Shown here piece by piece: positions 1 through 6,114 of a stretch of DNA of 6,858 nt. The first letter of the stretch is position 1. Each line of letters begins with the position of its first letter. Source of the stretch: Gammaproteobacteria bacterium. GTDB lineage: Bacteria > Pseudomonadota > Gammaproteobacteria > GCA-001735895. The translations under genes were made by a program, and so were the position numbers. Below the pieces are notes generated by a model that was not told where the DNA came from, did no database searches, and saw nothing but the letters and a program-made list of their open reading frames with translations. The stretch spans positions 1 to 6,858 of the forward strand of contig JAOTUD010000150.1 of assembly GCA_029864065.1 (NCBI GenBank). Reading direction: 5' to 3'.

Positions 1-192
1 AAGTGCGTTCTTTTCGGTAGAACCGGCCTCGATCAGCAACAAGCCATCGCGGGCGTTCAAAACCCGTAGCTGGTTGGCAAGGGCGATCAGGTGCCCATCC
101 GACAAATCGGCGAGTGGCCTGATGCGCCGCAGGGTCGAGACATCCGGCAACCTGGTATCGTTCACGCCGGCGAATTTACGTAGTTTTATCAA
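1..192 (-). CDS. Cyclic-nucleotide-binding (CNB) domain protein, N-terminal fragment
   Basis: Partial gene that runs off the left edge; only the first 64 codons are present. The frame is open from a TTG codon at 190-192, which directly follows an in-frame TAA. An AGGA ribosome-binding site at 200-203 lies 7 nt upstream, which supports TTG as the start; a GTG at 163-165 is the alternative. From about residue 24 the protein reads IRPLADLSDGHLIALANQLR and then a hydrophobic strand DGLLLIEAGS. This resembles the opening helix and first beta strands of CNB domains (Crp/Fnr or cNMP sensor type). The phosphate-binding cassette and any output domain lie outside the window, so ligand and role are unknown. 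It follows cysG on the same strand after a 184-bp gap. The family call is an inference from a short stretch. Confidence 0.6.
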   Translation of the reverse strand, partial: MIKLRKFAGVNDTRLPDVSTLRRIRPLADLSDGHLIALANQLRVLNARDGLLLIEAGSTEKNAL

Positions 193-376
193 TTAGACAT
201 CCTACCCGGTATGCCGCGATAGCCGCCAGCACAATCCCCGAACGCTTACCTTCGTCCGACTCGACACCCTGTCTGGCCCCCGACGATTTCGCATCCGGCA
301 GGGCGCAGACAAGGGTTCGAGCAGAGAATCGAATCATTATCGCCGATCCCGAGGCAGCGGATCATGATGGCGTTCA
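193..376. other. Intergenic gap between cysG and the CNB-domain gene
   Basis: 184 bp with no open frame that looks coding on either strand. I found no GC-rich hairpin followed by a T-run on the minus strand, so no intrinsic terminator for cysG is visible. The only symmetry is weak, such as an ATCATGAT palindrome at 361-368 and a short GATCC/GGATC dyad nearby. No convincing -35/-10 pair was found for the downstream gene. Confidence 0.5.
200..203 (-). promoter_or_regulatory. Ribosome-binding site for a TTG start
   Basis: AGGA on the minus strand, 7 nt before the TTG at 190-192. It decides the start of the CNB-domain gene, because a stop codon directly precedes the TTG in frame and no ATG is available. 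Confidence 0.45.
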
Positions 377-1774
377 CTATTTTATTTCCTCGCCCGATTT
401 ATACCAGCCCAGGCGCTTATGCAGCGCGACGACTTCGCCAACCAGGATCAGCGTCGGTGCGCGCACCTCGTGTTCGGCGATTATTCCCGGCAGCGTGTCG
501 AGGTCTCCGATAAAAACCCGCTGTTGCGCCATCGTGCCCTTTTCGATCAGCGCCGCAGGCGTATCGGCGGCGCGCCCGTGCGCTTTCAGCGAGCTGCAGA
601 TTCGCTCGACGTTTTCGAGCCCCATGTAAAACACGACGGTCTGGTTGGCGTGGCTCAGCATTTCCCAGTTGAGCTGGTCTTCCCCTTCGCGCCGATGACC
701 GGTGACGAAAATACAGGCCTGCGAATAATCGCGGTGCGTCAGCGGAATACCGGCGTAGCTGGCGCAGCCCGAGGCCGCGGTTATGCCCGGCACCACCTGG
801 AATTCTATATTCTCGTCGATCAGCTCGGCGATTTCCTCGCCGCCGCGCCCGAAGATGAAAGGGTCGCCCCCCTTTAACCTCAGCACGCGCTTGCCCTGCT
901 TCGCCAGCCGCACCAGCAGCTGGTTGATATTTTCCTGCGGGATGGCGTGGTTCGACTTCGCCTTGCCGGCATAGATCTTCTCGGCATCGCGGCGCACCAT
1001 GTCGAGAATCGGCGCGGAAACCAGGCGGTCGTAGACTACGACGTCAGCCTGTTGCATCAGGCGCGCCGCCCTGAAGGTAATCAGGTCCGGGTCGCCCGGC
1101 CCGGCGCCGACGAGGTAAACCTCGCCCCTGAGCGCATCGACGTCGAATCCTGCAAGTTCCTGTTGCAGGAGTTTGCGCGCGTCGTCGCCGCGGCCCGCAA
1201 AAACGAGCTCGGCAACCTGCCCGTCCAGAATCGATTCCCAGAAGCGCCGCCTCGATTCCACCTCGGGCAGCGCCCGTTTGACCGCCTCTCGATTAGCCTC
1301 GGCGAGCTTTGCGAGATCGCCGTAGGCGCCAGGAATGCAGCTCTCCAGCTTGGCGCGCAGCATGCGCGCCAGCACCGGCGACACGCCGCCCGTCGAAATC
1401 GCGATCTGGACCGGATCGCGATCTATCATCGACGGCATTATAAAACTGCAAAGATCGGGGTTATCGACCACGTTGACCGGGATATTGCGCGCCTGGGCCA
1501 GGTTCGAAATCCCGGCGTTGACGTCGGCATCGTCGGTCGCGGCAATAACGCAGACGACATCTTGCAAGTCTTCCTCGCGGAACTCGCGCTGTTCGAACTC
1601 GAGCCTGCCATCGACCGTCATTTCGCGCACCCGATCTCCGACTTCGCTGGCAACTACCCGCACCCGGCCGTTCGCCTTCAATAACAGCTCGGCCTTGCGC
1701 GCGGCGATAGCGCCTCCGCCGACGACCAGGCACTGTCGGTCGCTAATATTGTAAAAAACGGGTAGAAATTTCAT
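377..1774 (-). CDS. cysG: Siroheme synthase (trifunctional CysG)
   Basis: A 465-residue cytoplasmic enzyme that makes siroheme from uroporphyrinogen III, by two SAM-dependent methylations (C-terminal half) and then NAD-dependent oxidation and iron insertion (N-terminal half). Siroheme serves sulfite and nitrite reductases. Residues 1-150 form the dehydrogenase/ferrochelatase module, with the dinucleotide loop VVGGGAIAARKAELLL at 17-32, the probable catalytic Asp104 in VDNPDLCSF, and ISTGGVSPVLAR at 126-137. E. coli has Ser at position 128, as I recall; here it is Thr. The methyltransferase half starts near 218, with VGAGPGDPDLIT at 222-233, YDR containing Asp249, RLKGGDPFIFGRGGEE at 299-314, and FYMGLE with Met384. 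Length fits the family (E. coli 457). It follows the isc terminator and probably has its own promoter. A GGAGG lies 11 nt before the ATG, longer than ideal. Confidence 0.97.
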   Translation of the reverse strand: MKFLPVFYNISDRQCLVVGGGAIAARKAELLLKANGRVRVVASEVGDRVREMTVDGRLEFEQREFREEDLQDVVCVIAATDDADVNAGISNLAQARNIPVNVVDNPDLCSFIMPSMIDRDPVQIAISTGGVSPVLARMLRAKLESCIPGAYGDLAKLAEANREAVKRALPEVESRRRFWESILDGQVAELVFAGRGDDARKLLQQELAGFDVDALRGEVYLVGAGPGDPDLITFRAARLMQQADVVVYDRLVSAPILDMVRRDAEKIYAGKAKSNHAIPQENINQLLVRLAKQGKRVLRLKGGDPFIFGRGGEEIAELIDENIEFQVVPGITAASGCASYAGIPLTHRDYSQACIFVTGHRREGEDQLNWEMLSHANQTVVFYMGLENVERICSSLKAHGRAADTPAALIEKGTMAQQRVFIGDLDTLPGIIAEHEVRAPTLILVGEVVALHKRLGWYKSGEEIK

Positions 1775-1790
1775 CAGTTCATATTCCTCC
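1774..1790 (-). promoter_or_regulatory. cysG ribosome-binding site with a two-codon mini-ORF
   Basis: GGAGG at 1786-1790 is followed 3 nt later by ATG AAC TGA (1774-1782). The TGA of this mini-ORF overlaps the cysG ATG as TGATG. GGAGG is rather close to the first ATG and rather far (11 nt) from the cysG ATG, so which one is used is unclear. The mini-ORF may be chance. Confidence 0.35.
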
Positions 1791-1796
1791 GCGCCG

Positions 1797-1825
1797 ATTA
1801 TATGCCGACCGCCCGGATTACTGAA
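1797..1825 (-). promoter_or_regulatory. Probable sigma70-type promoter of cysG
   Basis: A perfect TATAAT (1797-1802) lies between the isc terminator and cysG. The best -35 at a 17-bp spacing is a weak TTCAGT (1820-1825). The predicted start is near 1790, giving a leader of only about 16 nt that begins almost at the GGAGG. The preceding terminator makes an independent promoter likely, but the poor -35 suggests weak or activator-dependent use. Confidence 0.45.
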
Positions 1826-1842
1826 TCTTCACAATGGGGGAT

Positions 1843-1869
1843 AAAAAAAGCCCGCGTAGGCGGGCTTTT
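1843..1869 (-). terminator. Rho-independent terminator of the iscRSU operon
   Basis: A 6-bp GC stem (GCCCGC at 1850-1855 with GCGGGC at 1860-1865) around a 4-nt loop is extended by four A-T pairs to 10 bp. Read on the minus strand, the stem is followed by seven T's (1849-1843). It starts about 20 nt after the iscU stop. The plus strand has a shorter run of four T's after the stem, so weak bidirectional activity is possible, although no plus-strand gene approaches it. Confidence 0.92.
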
Positions 1870-1890
1870 CAACGAGTAGTCGCGGCGCGT

Positions 1891-2268
1891 CTACTGGTTT
1901 TTCTGACGATAATTTTCGATCGCCGCCGAGATTGCATCTTCGGCCAGCACCGAGCAGTGGATCTTGACCGGCGGCAGCGCAAGCTCCTGCGCGATTTGCG
2001 TATTCTTGATTTGCGAGGCCTCGTCGAGGCTCTTGCCCTTGACCCATTCGGTGACCAGCGAACTGGACGCGATCGCCGAGCCGCAGCCGTAGGTTTTGAA
2101 CTTGGCGTCCTCGATAATACCGTCCTTGCCGACCTTGATTTGCAGTTTCATGACGTCGCCGCAGGCCGGGGCGCCGACCATGCCGGTTCCAACCGACTGA
2201 TCGTCTTCGATAACGCCAACGTTGCGCGGATTTTCGTAATGATCGAGTACTTTTTCACTGTATGCCAT
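1891..2268 (-). CDS. iscU: Fe-S cluster assembly scaffold IscU
   Basis: A 125-residue cytoplasmic scaffold on which IscS-derived sulfur and iron are joined into a [2Fe-2S] cluster before transfer to apoproteins. It is nearly colinear with E. coli IscU (128 aa). The three cluster ligand cysteines are Cys36 (GAPACGD, with Asp38), Cys62 (YGCGSAIASSS) and Cys105 (VKIHCSVLAED). The HscA chaperone recognition motif LPPVK is intact at 98-102, which implies that an HscA/HscB pair exists elsewhere in the genome, since neither is encoded next to it here. The ATG start has GAGGT 7 nt upstream and follows iscS by 25 bp. It is the last gene of the operon; the terminator follows directly. Confidence 0.98.
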   Translation of the reverse strand: MAYSEKVLDHYENPRNVGVIEDDQSVGTGMVGAPACGDVMKLQIKVGKDGIIEDAKFKTYGCGSAIASSSLVTEWVKGKSLDEASQIKNTQIAQELALPPVKIHCSVLAEDAISAAIENYRQKNQ

Positions 2269-2293
2269 TTGTTACACCTCTAGTTTGCGGCGC

Positions 2294-3517
2294 CTAATGC
2301 GCCACCCATTCAACAGAATTCAGATCTATACCATCTTTGTACATATCCCAAAGCGGTGACAAATCACGGAGTTTTGCGACCGCGGCACGCACCAGCTCGA
2401 TCGTGTAGTCGATTTCTTCAGCGGTGGTGAAGCGGCCGATGGTAAAGCGGATCGAGCTGTGCGCAAGTTCGTCGTTGCGGCCGAGGGCACGCAGTACGTA
2501 AGACGGCTCGAGGCTTGCGGAAGTACAGGCAGAACCCGACGACACCGCGAGATCGCGCAGCGCCATGATCAGCGACTCGCCCTCGACGAAGTTGAAGCTG
2601 ATGTTCAGGTTACCGGCGATGCGATGCTCCATATCGCCGTTGACATAGACCTCTTCCATGTCCTTGAGGCCGTCGTAGAGCCGGTCGCGCAGCATGCGAA
2701 TGCGCTCGTTCTCGGTTGCCATTTCTTCCTTCGCGATGCGAAAGGATTCGCCCATGCCGACGATCTGGTGTGTCGGCAGCGTGCCCGAGCGCATACCGCG
2801 TTCGTGGCCGCCACCGTGCATTTGCGCTTCGAGACGCACGCGCGGCTTACGCCTGACGTAGAGCGCGCCGATGCCCTTGGGGCCGTAAGTCTTGTGCGCG
2901 CAGAAAGACATAAGGTCCACTTTCATTCTTTCCAGATCGATATCGACCTTGCCGGTAGACTGCGCCGCATCGACGTGAAAAATAACCCGGTGCTCGCGCG
3001 CGATTTCGCCGATTGCATCGATATCCTGGATCACGCCGATTTCGTTATTGACGTGCATAACCGAGATCAGGATCGTCTGCTCGGTGATAGCCGCCTTCAG
3101 TCTGTCGAGATCGACAAGACCGTTTTCCTCGGGATCGAGATAGGTAACCTCGAATCCTTCTCGCTCGAGCTGACGGCAGGTATCGAGCACCGCCTTGTGT
3201 TCGGTCTTGACGGTAATGATGTGATTGCCTTTCTTGCGATAAAAGTGCGCCGCACCCTTGATCGCGAGGTTATCCGCTTCGGTCGCGCCGCTGGTCCAGA
3301 CGATTTCGCGTGGGTCGGCATTCACCAGGTCGGCGACATTCTTGCGCGCCTCTTCCACGGCTTCCTCCGCGGTCCAGCCGAACTTGTGGCTGCGCGACGC
3401 GGGATTGCCAAAGTCGCCCTCGAGCGTCAGGTAGTGCGCCATCTTGTCGGCGACCCGCTTGTCAAGCGGCGTGGTCGCGCTGTAGTCAAGGTAGATGGGT
3501 AGTTTGATGTCACTCAC
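2294..3517 (-). CDS. iscS: Cysteine desulfurase IscS
   Basis: A 407-residue PLP enzyme (fold type I, class V aminotransferase family). It converts cysteine to alanine and carries the sulfur as a persulfide to IscU and other acceptors such as tRNA thiolation proteins. Visible residues are YLDYSATTP at 9-17, His107 in KTEHKAV, Asp183 and Gln186 in [13 protein letters not shown]-binding Lys209 in [21 protein letters not shown] at 235-246, and catalytic Cys331 in [20 protein letters not shown] on the mobile loop. Length is close to E. coli (404). The start is GTG at 3515-3517; AGGAG lies 9 nt upstream and no in-frame ATG is near. It sits 14 nt after iscR and 25 nt before iscU. Cys206, three residues before the PLP lysine, replaces a Ser in E. 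coli. Confidence 0.98.
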   Translation of the reverse strand: MSDIKLPIYLDYSATTPLDKRVADKMAHYLTLEGDFGNPASRSHKFGWTAEEAVEEARKNVADLVNADPREIVWTSGATEADNLAIKGAAHFYRKKGNHIITVKTEHKAVLDTCRQLEREGFEVTYLDPEENGLVDLDRLKAAITEQTILISVMHVNNEIGVIQDIDAIGEIAREHRVIFHVDAAQSTGKVDIDLERMKVDLMSFCAHKTYGPKGIGALYVRRKPRVRLEAQMHGGGHERGMRSGTLPTHQIVGMGESFRIAKEEMATENERIRMLRDRLYDGLKDMEEVYVNGDMEHRIAGNLNISFNFVEGESLIMALRDLAVSSGSACTSASLEPSYVLRALGRNDELAHSSIRFTIGRFTTAEEIDYTIELVRAAVAKLRDLSPLWDMYKDGIDLNSVEWVAH

Positions 3518-3526
3518 TGCTGTATT

Positions 3527-3531
3527 CTCCT
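3527..3531 (-). promoter_or_regulatory. iscS ribosome-binding site
   Basis: AGGAG begins immediately after the iscR stop codon and stands 9 nt before the GTG at 3515-3517. It fixes GTG as the iscS start and favours translational linkage between iscR and iscS. Confidence 0.75.
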
Positions 3532-4005
3532 TTAGGCAATCGCCTGGGGACGATTGATAAAACGTCCGTACTGGATGTCCTGCTTTTTCACCAGTTCACT
3601 TATATCTGGTCGGTTAACGTATTGATCAAGCTTGATGTCGCTCAAAAATCGATAAAGGTTGCAGGAAAGCTCGTACCAGAGTTGGTGCGTCAGGCATTTT
3701 TCTCCCTGCGAACAGTTACCCTTGCCGCCGCACTTGGTCATGTCGAGTTTTTCGTCTACCGACGCGATGATGTCGGCGACCGATATCTGGCCGGCGGGAC
3801 GCGCCAGCCGGTAACCGCCACCGGGACCCCTGACACCTTCGACGAGGCCCCCTTTGCGCAGTTTTGCGAACAGCTGTTCGAGGTAGGACAAGGAGATACC
3901 CTGGCATTGCGATATGTCCGCCAGGGTTACCGGGCCGACTCGTTCGTGCAACGCGATGTCCATCATCGCGGTTACCGCGTAACGGCCTTTGGTAGATAAA
4001 CGCAT
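3532..4005 (-). CDS. iscR: Fe-S cluster-sensing transcription factor IscR
   Basis: A 157-residue Rrf2-family regulator, cytoplasmic and normally dimeric. With a [2Fe-2S] cluster it represses its own isc operon through type 1 sites; the apo form still acts at type 2 sites. The N-terminal winged helix-turn-helix ([20 protein letters not shown], the recognition region around [20 protein letters not shown], and the wing [12 protein letters not shown] at 58-69) is well kept. Cluster ligands Cys92, Cys98, Cys104 and His107 fall at the same residue numbers as in E. coli, as I recall them, in [17 protein letters not shown]. The ATG start has only a weak GAG-type ribosome-binding site. It is the first gene of iscRSU, behind a strong promoter with an overlapping operator, so autoregulation is expected. 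Confidence 0.97.
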   Translation of the reverse strand: MRLSTKGRYAVTAMMDIALHERVGPVTLADISQCQGISLSYLEQLFAKLRKGGLVEGVRGPGGGYRLARPAGQISVADIIASVDEKLDMTKCGGKGNCSQGEKCLTHQLWYELSCNLYRFLSDIKLDQYVNRPDISELVKKQDIQYGRFINRPQAIA

Positions 4006-4015
4006 GAGAAACTCG

Positions 4016-4044
4016 TAATTCCTGACTAAATTAGTCAGGAATTA
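4016..4044. promoter_or_regulatory. Type 1 IscR operator (29-bp perfect palindrome)
   Basis: Two 14-bp arms (TAATTCCTGACTAA and its exact complement) flank one central base at 4030. The core CTGACT-N5-AGTCAG and its neighbours fit the E. coli type 1 consensus as I recall it (ATASYYGACTRWWWYAGTCRRSTAT) at all but two of 25 positions. The site overlaps the -10 hexamer and the predicted start of transcription, the right place for repression of iscRSU by [2Fe-2S]-IscR. The site is seen directly; the regulator is inferred from the motif and the adjacent iscR. Confidence 0.9.
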
Positions 4045-4068
4045 TATCGATGCCTCGATTCAGGTCAA
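4041..4068 (-). promoter_or_regulatory. Sigma70-type promoter of iscRSU
   Basis: A perfect -10 TATAAT (4041-4046) and a -35 TTGACC (4063-4068, five of six) are separated by 16 bp. Predicted transcription start is near 4034, giving a leader of about 29 nt. The strong hexamers and the overlapping operator suggest high output when the IscR cluster is lost, as in iron limitation or oxidative stress. Confidence 0.85.
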
Positions 4069-4163
4069 GATGTATTTGAAAAGGCTCGGTTTGAATTTAT
4101 TTAATAATTCAATTTATGAGTTCAATTGATTTAATATCAATGACTTAAAGGGGATAATTAAAG
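4069..4163. other. AT-rich intergenic block with inverted repeats
   Basis: Between the DUF1249 stop and the iscR -35. Positions 4091-4148 contain only 9 G/C in 58 bases, far below the flanking genes. It holds two adjacent dyads: TTGAATT/AATTCAA at 4091-4097 and 4106-4112 (8-bp spacer), and ATTGAT/ATCAAT at 4125-4130 and 4136-4141 (5-bp spacer). TTCAATT also recurs at 4108 and 4121. No GC hairpin with a T-run is present, so no clear intrinsic terminator for the sdh operon is seen. No credible small ORF was found. Confidence 0.6.
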
Positions 4164-4625
4164 TTAAATATTACCTGTCTTCAAATGCCGCATCGGGTGA
4201 AAATAATGCCCCTGGTAAAGGCAATAACCGAGCCACTTGTACAGGAAACGATTCATCAGCCATTTTTGCTCGATCATGTCGGCGAGGTAAAGCGGGCCCC
4301 GGCTGCGCGAATGCAAATGCTGCACCTCGACCACGCGCGCGTCATGGTAAACCTTGAGGTGCAGATCGGGTTCGCACAGCGTCTTGCCGTCGTCATCAAA
4401 CTGGTAGGTCATGCGCAGCATCGTCGTGTACTTGCAGCGCTCGGTAATCGACATGAACAGATCCTGGTGTTCGGGCACCGATGAAATCATTTCGTCGGCG
4501 ACGCATAGGTCCGGAGCGATAATGCGCAAGCGCAGATAATTTTGCTCGTACAGTTCCATCAGTCCCGCGAAACTGCGCGCGTTGGCGGACCGTCCCTTGC
4601 GGACCGGTGCGAGATCAAGTAACAC
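4164..4625 (-). CDS. DUF1249 (YqiB-like) protein of unknown function
   Basis: A 153-residue soluble protein with no signal peptide or membrane segment. It matches E. coli YqiB along its length: LMELYEQNYLRL near residues 22-33, CKYTTMLRMTYQF at 64-76, the family core LKVYHDARVVEVQ at 90-102, and a C-terminal stretch with NRFLYKWLGYCLYQGHYF at 125-142. The function of DUF1249 proteins is not established. The start is GTG at 4623-4625, supported by GGAG 7 nt upstream inside the end of ygfX; the two genes overlap by 11 bp, so translation is probably coupled. In E. coli yqiB lies by cpdA, not by sdh, so this position is notable. It is probably the last gene of the sdh transcript. Confidence 0.85.
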   Translation of the reverse strand: MLLDLAPVRKGRSANARSFAGLMELYEQNYLRLRIIAPDLCVADEMISSVPEHQDLFMSITERCKYTTMLRMTYQFDDDGKTLCEPDLHLKVYHDARVVEVQHLHSRSRGPLYLADMIEQKWLMNRFLYKWLGYCLYQGHYFHPMRHLKTGNI

Positions 4626-5031
4626 TGGTGCGCTCCATGCTAAGCAAGAGGTAACGCAATTGCCGGTAAGACTGGATCGAATCGAAGCGATCGGGGTTCA
4701 ATATCAGGGTCCTGTTTTCGTGTTTGTCGATGAGTCTAAGAATAGCAAACCACCGGGTGGCGTAAACCTTGTATTTACAGTAAAAGTATGGTTGTCCCGC
4801 CTGTTCGAATTCGATCGATTCGCCTCGCGGATCCGGCTTGAGGCGGGCGTATCCCTGCCGCATCAACTGCCTGGATTCGCGCAGCGCAAGCAGTCCTGTC
4901 AGCACCACCGCGGACAGCATCATCGGCGCGGGTTCGATATAGATCGCCAGCACCAGTCCCGCGAGCCCGTGACCGAGCAACAACAGGACTAACTGGGTAG
5001 CCGAAGGGCGGATCTCGAAGTATTTCTGCAC
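4615..5031 (-). CDS. ygfX: YgfX family small inner-membrane protein
   Basis: A 138-residue protein of the YgfX family (also called CptA; E. coli about 135 aa). Two hydrophobic segments near the N terminus, about residues 14-32 and 35-50, should form a membrane hairpin. They are followed by a basic, soluble C-terminal part ending in LILNPDRFDSIQSYRQLRYLLL, which matches the family C-terminal pattern. E. coli YgfX was described as a toxin acting on cytoskeletal proteins with YgfY/CptB as antitoxin, but YgfY is now known as SdhE, so that role is uncertain. Start is GTG at 5029-5031 with AGGGA 8 nt upstream, 14 nt after the sdhE stop. Its place right behind sdhE and the SDH genes suggests a role linked to SDH assembly or the membrane; that is inference. 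Confidence 0.8.
   Translation of the reverse strand: MQKYFEIRPSATQLVLLLLGHGLAGLVLAIYIEPAPMMLSAVVLTGLLALRESRQLMRQGYARLKPDPRGESIEFEQAGQPYFYCKYKVYATRWFAILRLIDKHENRTLILNPDRFDSIQSYRQLRYLLLSMERTSVT
4633..4636 (-). promoter_or_regulatory. Ribosome-binding site of the DUF1249 gene inside ygfX
   Basis: GGAG within the last codons of ygfX, 7 nt before the GTG at 4623-4625. It supports the overlapping GTG start over any later start codon. Confidence 0.6.
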
Positions 5032-5045
5032 ACCAACATTCCCTG

Positions 5046-5291
5046 TTAATCGTTTCTCGACATGCCGCGCAGAAAGACTACAAGGCTTGCCTGCGCGTCA
5101 TTCTGCACCTGCCTGCGTCCGAGCAGCAGGCCGTAAAGTTCGGGATCCGGCAATTCCAGCAGGTCCCTGAAAAGAGACTGCTCCTCGCTGCTGGCAGCTT
5201 CGTAATACCGCTCCAGGTAGCGGCTCATGACAAGGTCGAGCTCTTTCATGCCGCGACGGCATAACCAGCGTAAGCGCGATAGTTCCGACAC
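5046..5291 (-). CDS. sdhE: FAD assembly factor SdhE
   Basis: An 81-residue soluble helical protein that binds the SDH flavoprotein SdhA and promotes covalent attachment of FAD (also known as YgfY, CptB; Sdh5/SDHAF2 in mitochondria). The diagnostic RGxxE motif is R13-G14-M15-K16-E17 within LCRRGMKELD. The rest matches the family, including EEQSLFRDLLELPDPELYGLLLG at about 36-58. E. coli SdhE is 88 aa. The start is GTG at 5289-5291, with only a weak, distant GGGG as ribosome-binding site, and lies 19 nt after the sdhB stop, so it probably depends on translation from sdhB. Linkage to its client sdhA fits its function; in E. coli sdhE is unlinked from sdhCDAB. Confidence 0.93.
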   Translation of the reverse strand: MSELSRLRWLCRRGMKELDLVMSRYLERYYEAASSEEQSLFRDLLELPDPELYGLLLGRRQVQNDAQASLVVFLRGMSRND

Positions 5292-5310
5292 TGCGGCGCC
5301 AACCCCGGGA

Positions 5311-6093
5311 CTAAATCTTGCGCTGCACCATCAGCATCTTGGTGGCGGCGATCGCCTTGGCCGGATTCAGCCCCTTCGGGCATACCTTGGTGCAATTCAT
5401 GATCGTATGGCAGCGGTAGAGTTTAAACGGATCCTCGAGTTCGTCGAGGCGCTCTCCGGCCGCTTCGTCGCGGCTATCGACGATCCAGCGATACGCGCTC
5501 AGCAGCGCCGCGGGGCCGAGATAACGTTCGCTGTTCCACCAGTAACTCGGGCAACTGGTCGAGCAGCAGGCGCACAGAATGCATTCGTAAAGCCCGTCCA
5601 GTTTCTCGCGATCCTCGCGCGACTGCAGTCGCTCGCGATCGGGCGGCGCCGGGGTATCCGTTTTCATCCACGGCTCCACCGACGCCAGCTGGGCGTAAAA
5701 ATTCGTCAGGTCCGATACCAGGTCCTTGACCACGGGCTGATGCGGCAGCGGGTAGACCTTGACGTCGCCCTTGATTGTCGCGATAGACTGCGTACAGGCG
5801 AGCGTGTTGCCCCCGTCTATGTTCATCGAGCAGGAGCCACAGATCCCCTCACGGCAGGAACGCCGCAGCGACAGGGTGGAATCCATTTCGTCCTTTATCT
5901 TGAGCAGCGCGTCCAGCACCATCGGGCCGCAATTGTCGAGGTCCACCTCGAAGGTGTCGGTACGAGGGTTTTCGCCGCTGTCCGGATCGTAACGATATAC
6001 CACGAACCGCCTGACGTTGGTTGCACTGTCGGACGCCTTGAAGTGCTTGCCCTGCTTGACCACGGAGTTGGCGGGTAGAGTAAATTCAGCCAT
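5311..6093 (-). CDS. sdhB: Succinate dehydrogenase iron-sulfur subunit SdhB
   Basis: The 260-residue electron-transfer subunit of respiratory complex II, at the cytoplasmic face of the inner membrane. It passes electrons from SdhA FAD to quinone. All cluster ligands are visible: [2Fe-2S] Cys80, Cys85, Cys88 and Cys100; [4Fe-4S] Cys171, Cys174, Cys177 and Cys238; [3Fe-4S] Cys181, Cys228 and Cys234. The quinone-site Trp186 lies in CPSYWWN. Numbering in the C-terminal half is offset by exactly 22 from E. coli SdhB. E. coli has Asp where Cys88 stands here, so this protein has a full cysteine set, as in alphaproteobacterial and mitochondrial SDHs. The N terminus is about 20 residues longer than in E. 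coli. The ATG follows sdhA by 21 bp, with AAGGA about 10 nt upstream. Confidence 0.98.
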   Translation of the reverse strand: MAEFTLPANSVVKQGKHFKASDSATNVRRFVVYRYDPDSGENPRTDTFEVDLDNCGPMVLDALLKIKDEMDSTLSLRRSCREGICGSCSMNIDGGNTLACTQSIATIKGDVKVYPLPHQPVVKDLVSDLTNFYAQLASVEPWMKTDTPAPPDRERLQSREDREKLDGLYECILCACCSTSCPSYWWNSERYLGPAALLSAYRWIVDSRDEAAGERLDELEDPFKLYRCHTIMNCTKVCPKGLNPAKAIAATKMLMVQRKI

Positions 6094-6114
6094 CTTGATT
6101 AATTCCTTACGACT

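Noticed and set aside
301..345. Possible tRNA fragment: GGTTCGA, like a T-loop, on the plus strand
   Set aside because: The flanking bases do not form a T-stem, and no acceptor, D or anticodon arms are found.
340..376. Terminator after cysG
   Set aside because: Only a short GATCC/GGATC dyad with a 9-nt loop and no T-run on the minus strand.
947..1684. Plus-strand open frame opposite cysG (245 codons)
   Set aside because: Antisense shadow of cysG with low-complexity, Arg/His-rich translation.
1834..2283. Plus-strand open frame opposite iscU (149 codons)
   Set aside because: Antisense to a highly conserved iscU, and it begins inside the terminator hairpin region.
2459..3502. Long plus-strand open frame opposite iscS (347 codons)
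   Set aside because: It lies wholly antisense to an unmistakable iscS and arises from the codon bias of a GC-rich gene; its Arg/Asp/Val-rich translation matches no family I recognise.
4067..4077. AAGATGTATTT, similar to an NsrR half-site, next to the iscR -35
   Set aside because: Only one imperfect half-site is present and no matching inverted second half follows; IscR control explains the promoter.
4125..4141. FNR/ANR box in the AT-rich block
   Set aside because: The half-sites TTGAT and ATCAA are 5 bp apart; FNR sites need 4, so a standard site is not supported.
5227..6078. Plus-strand open frame opposite sdhB and sdhE (283 codons)
   Set aside because: Antisense shadow of sdhB and the start of sdhE; no recognisable domain and no promoter or ribosome-binding site of note.
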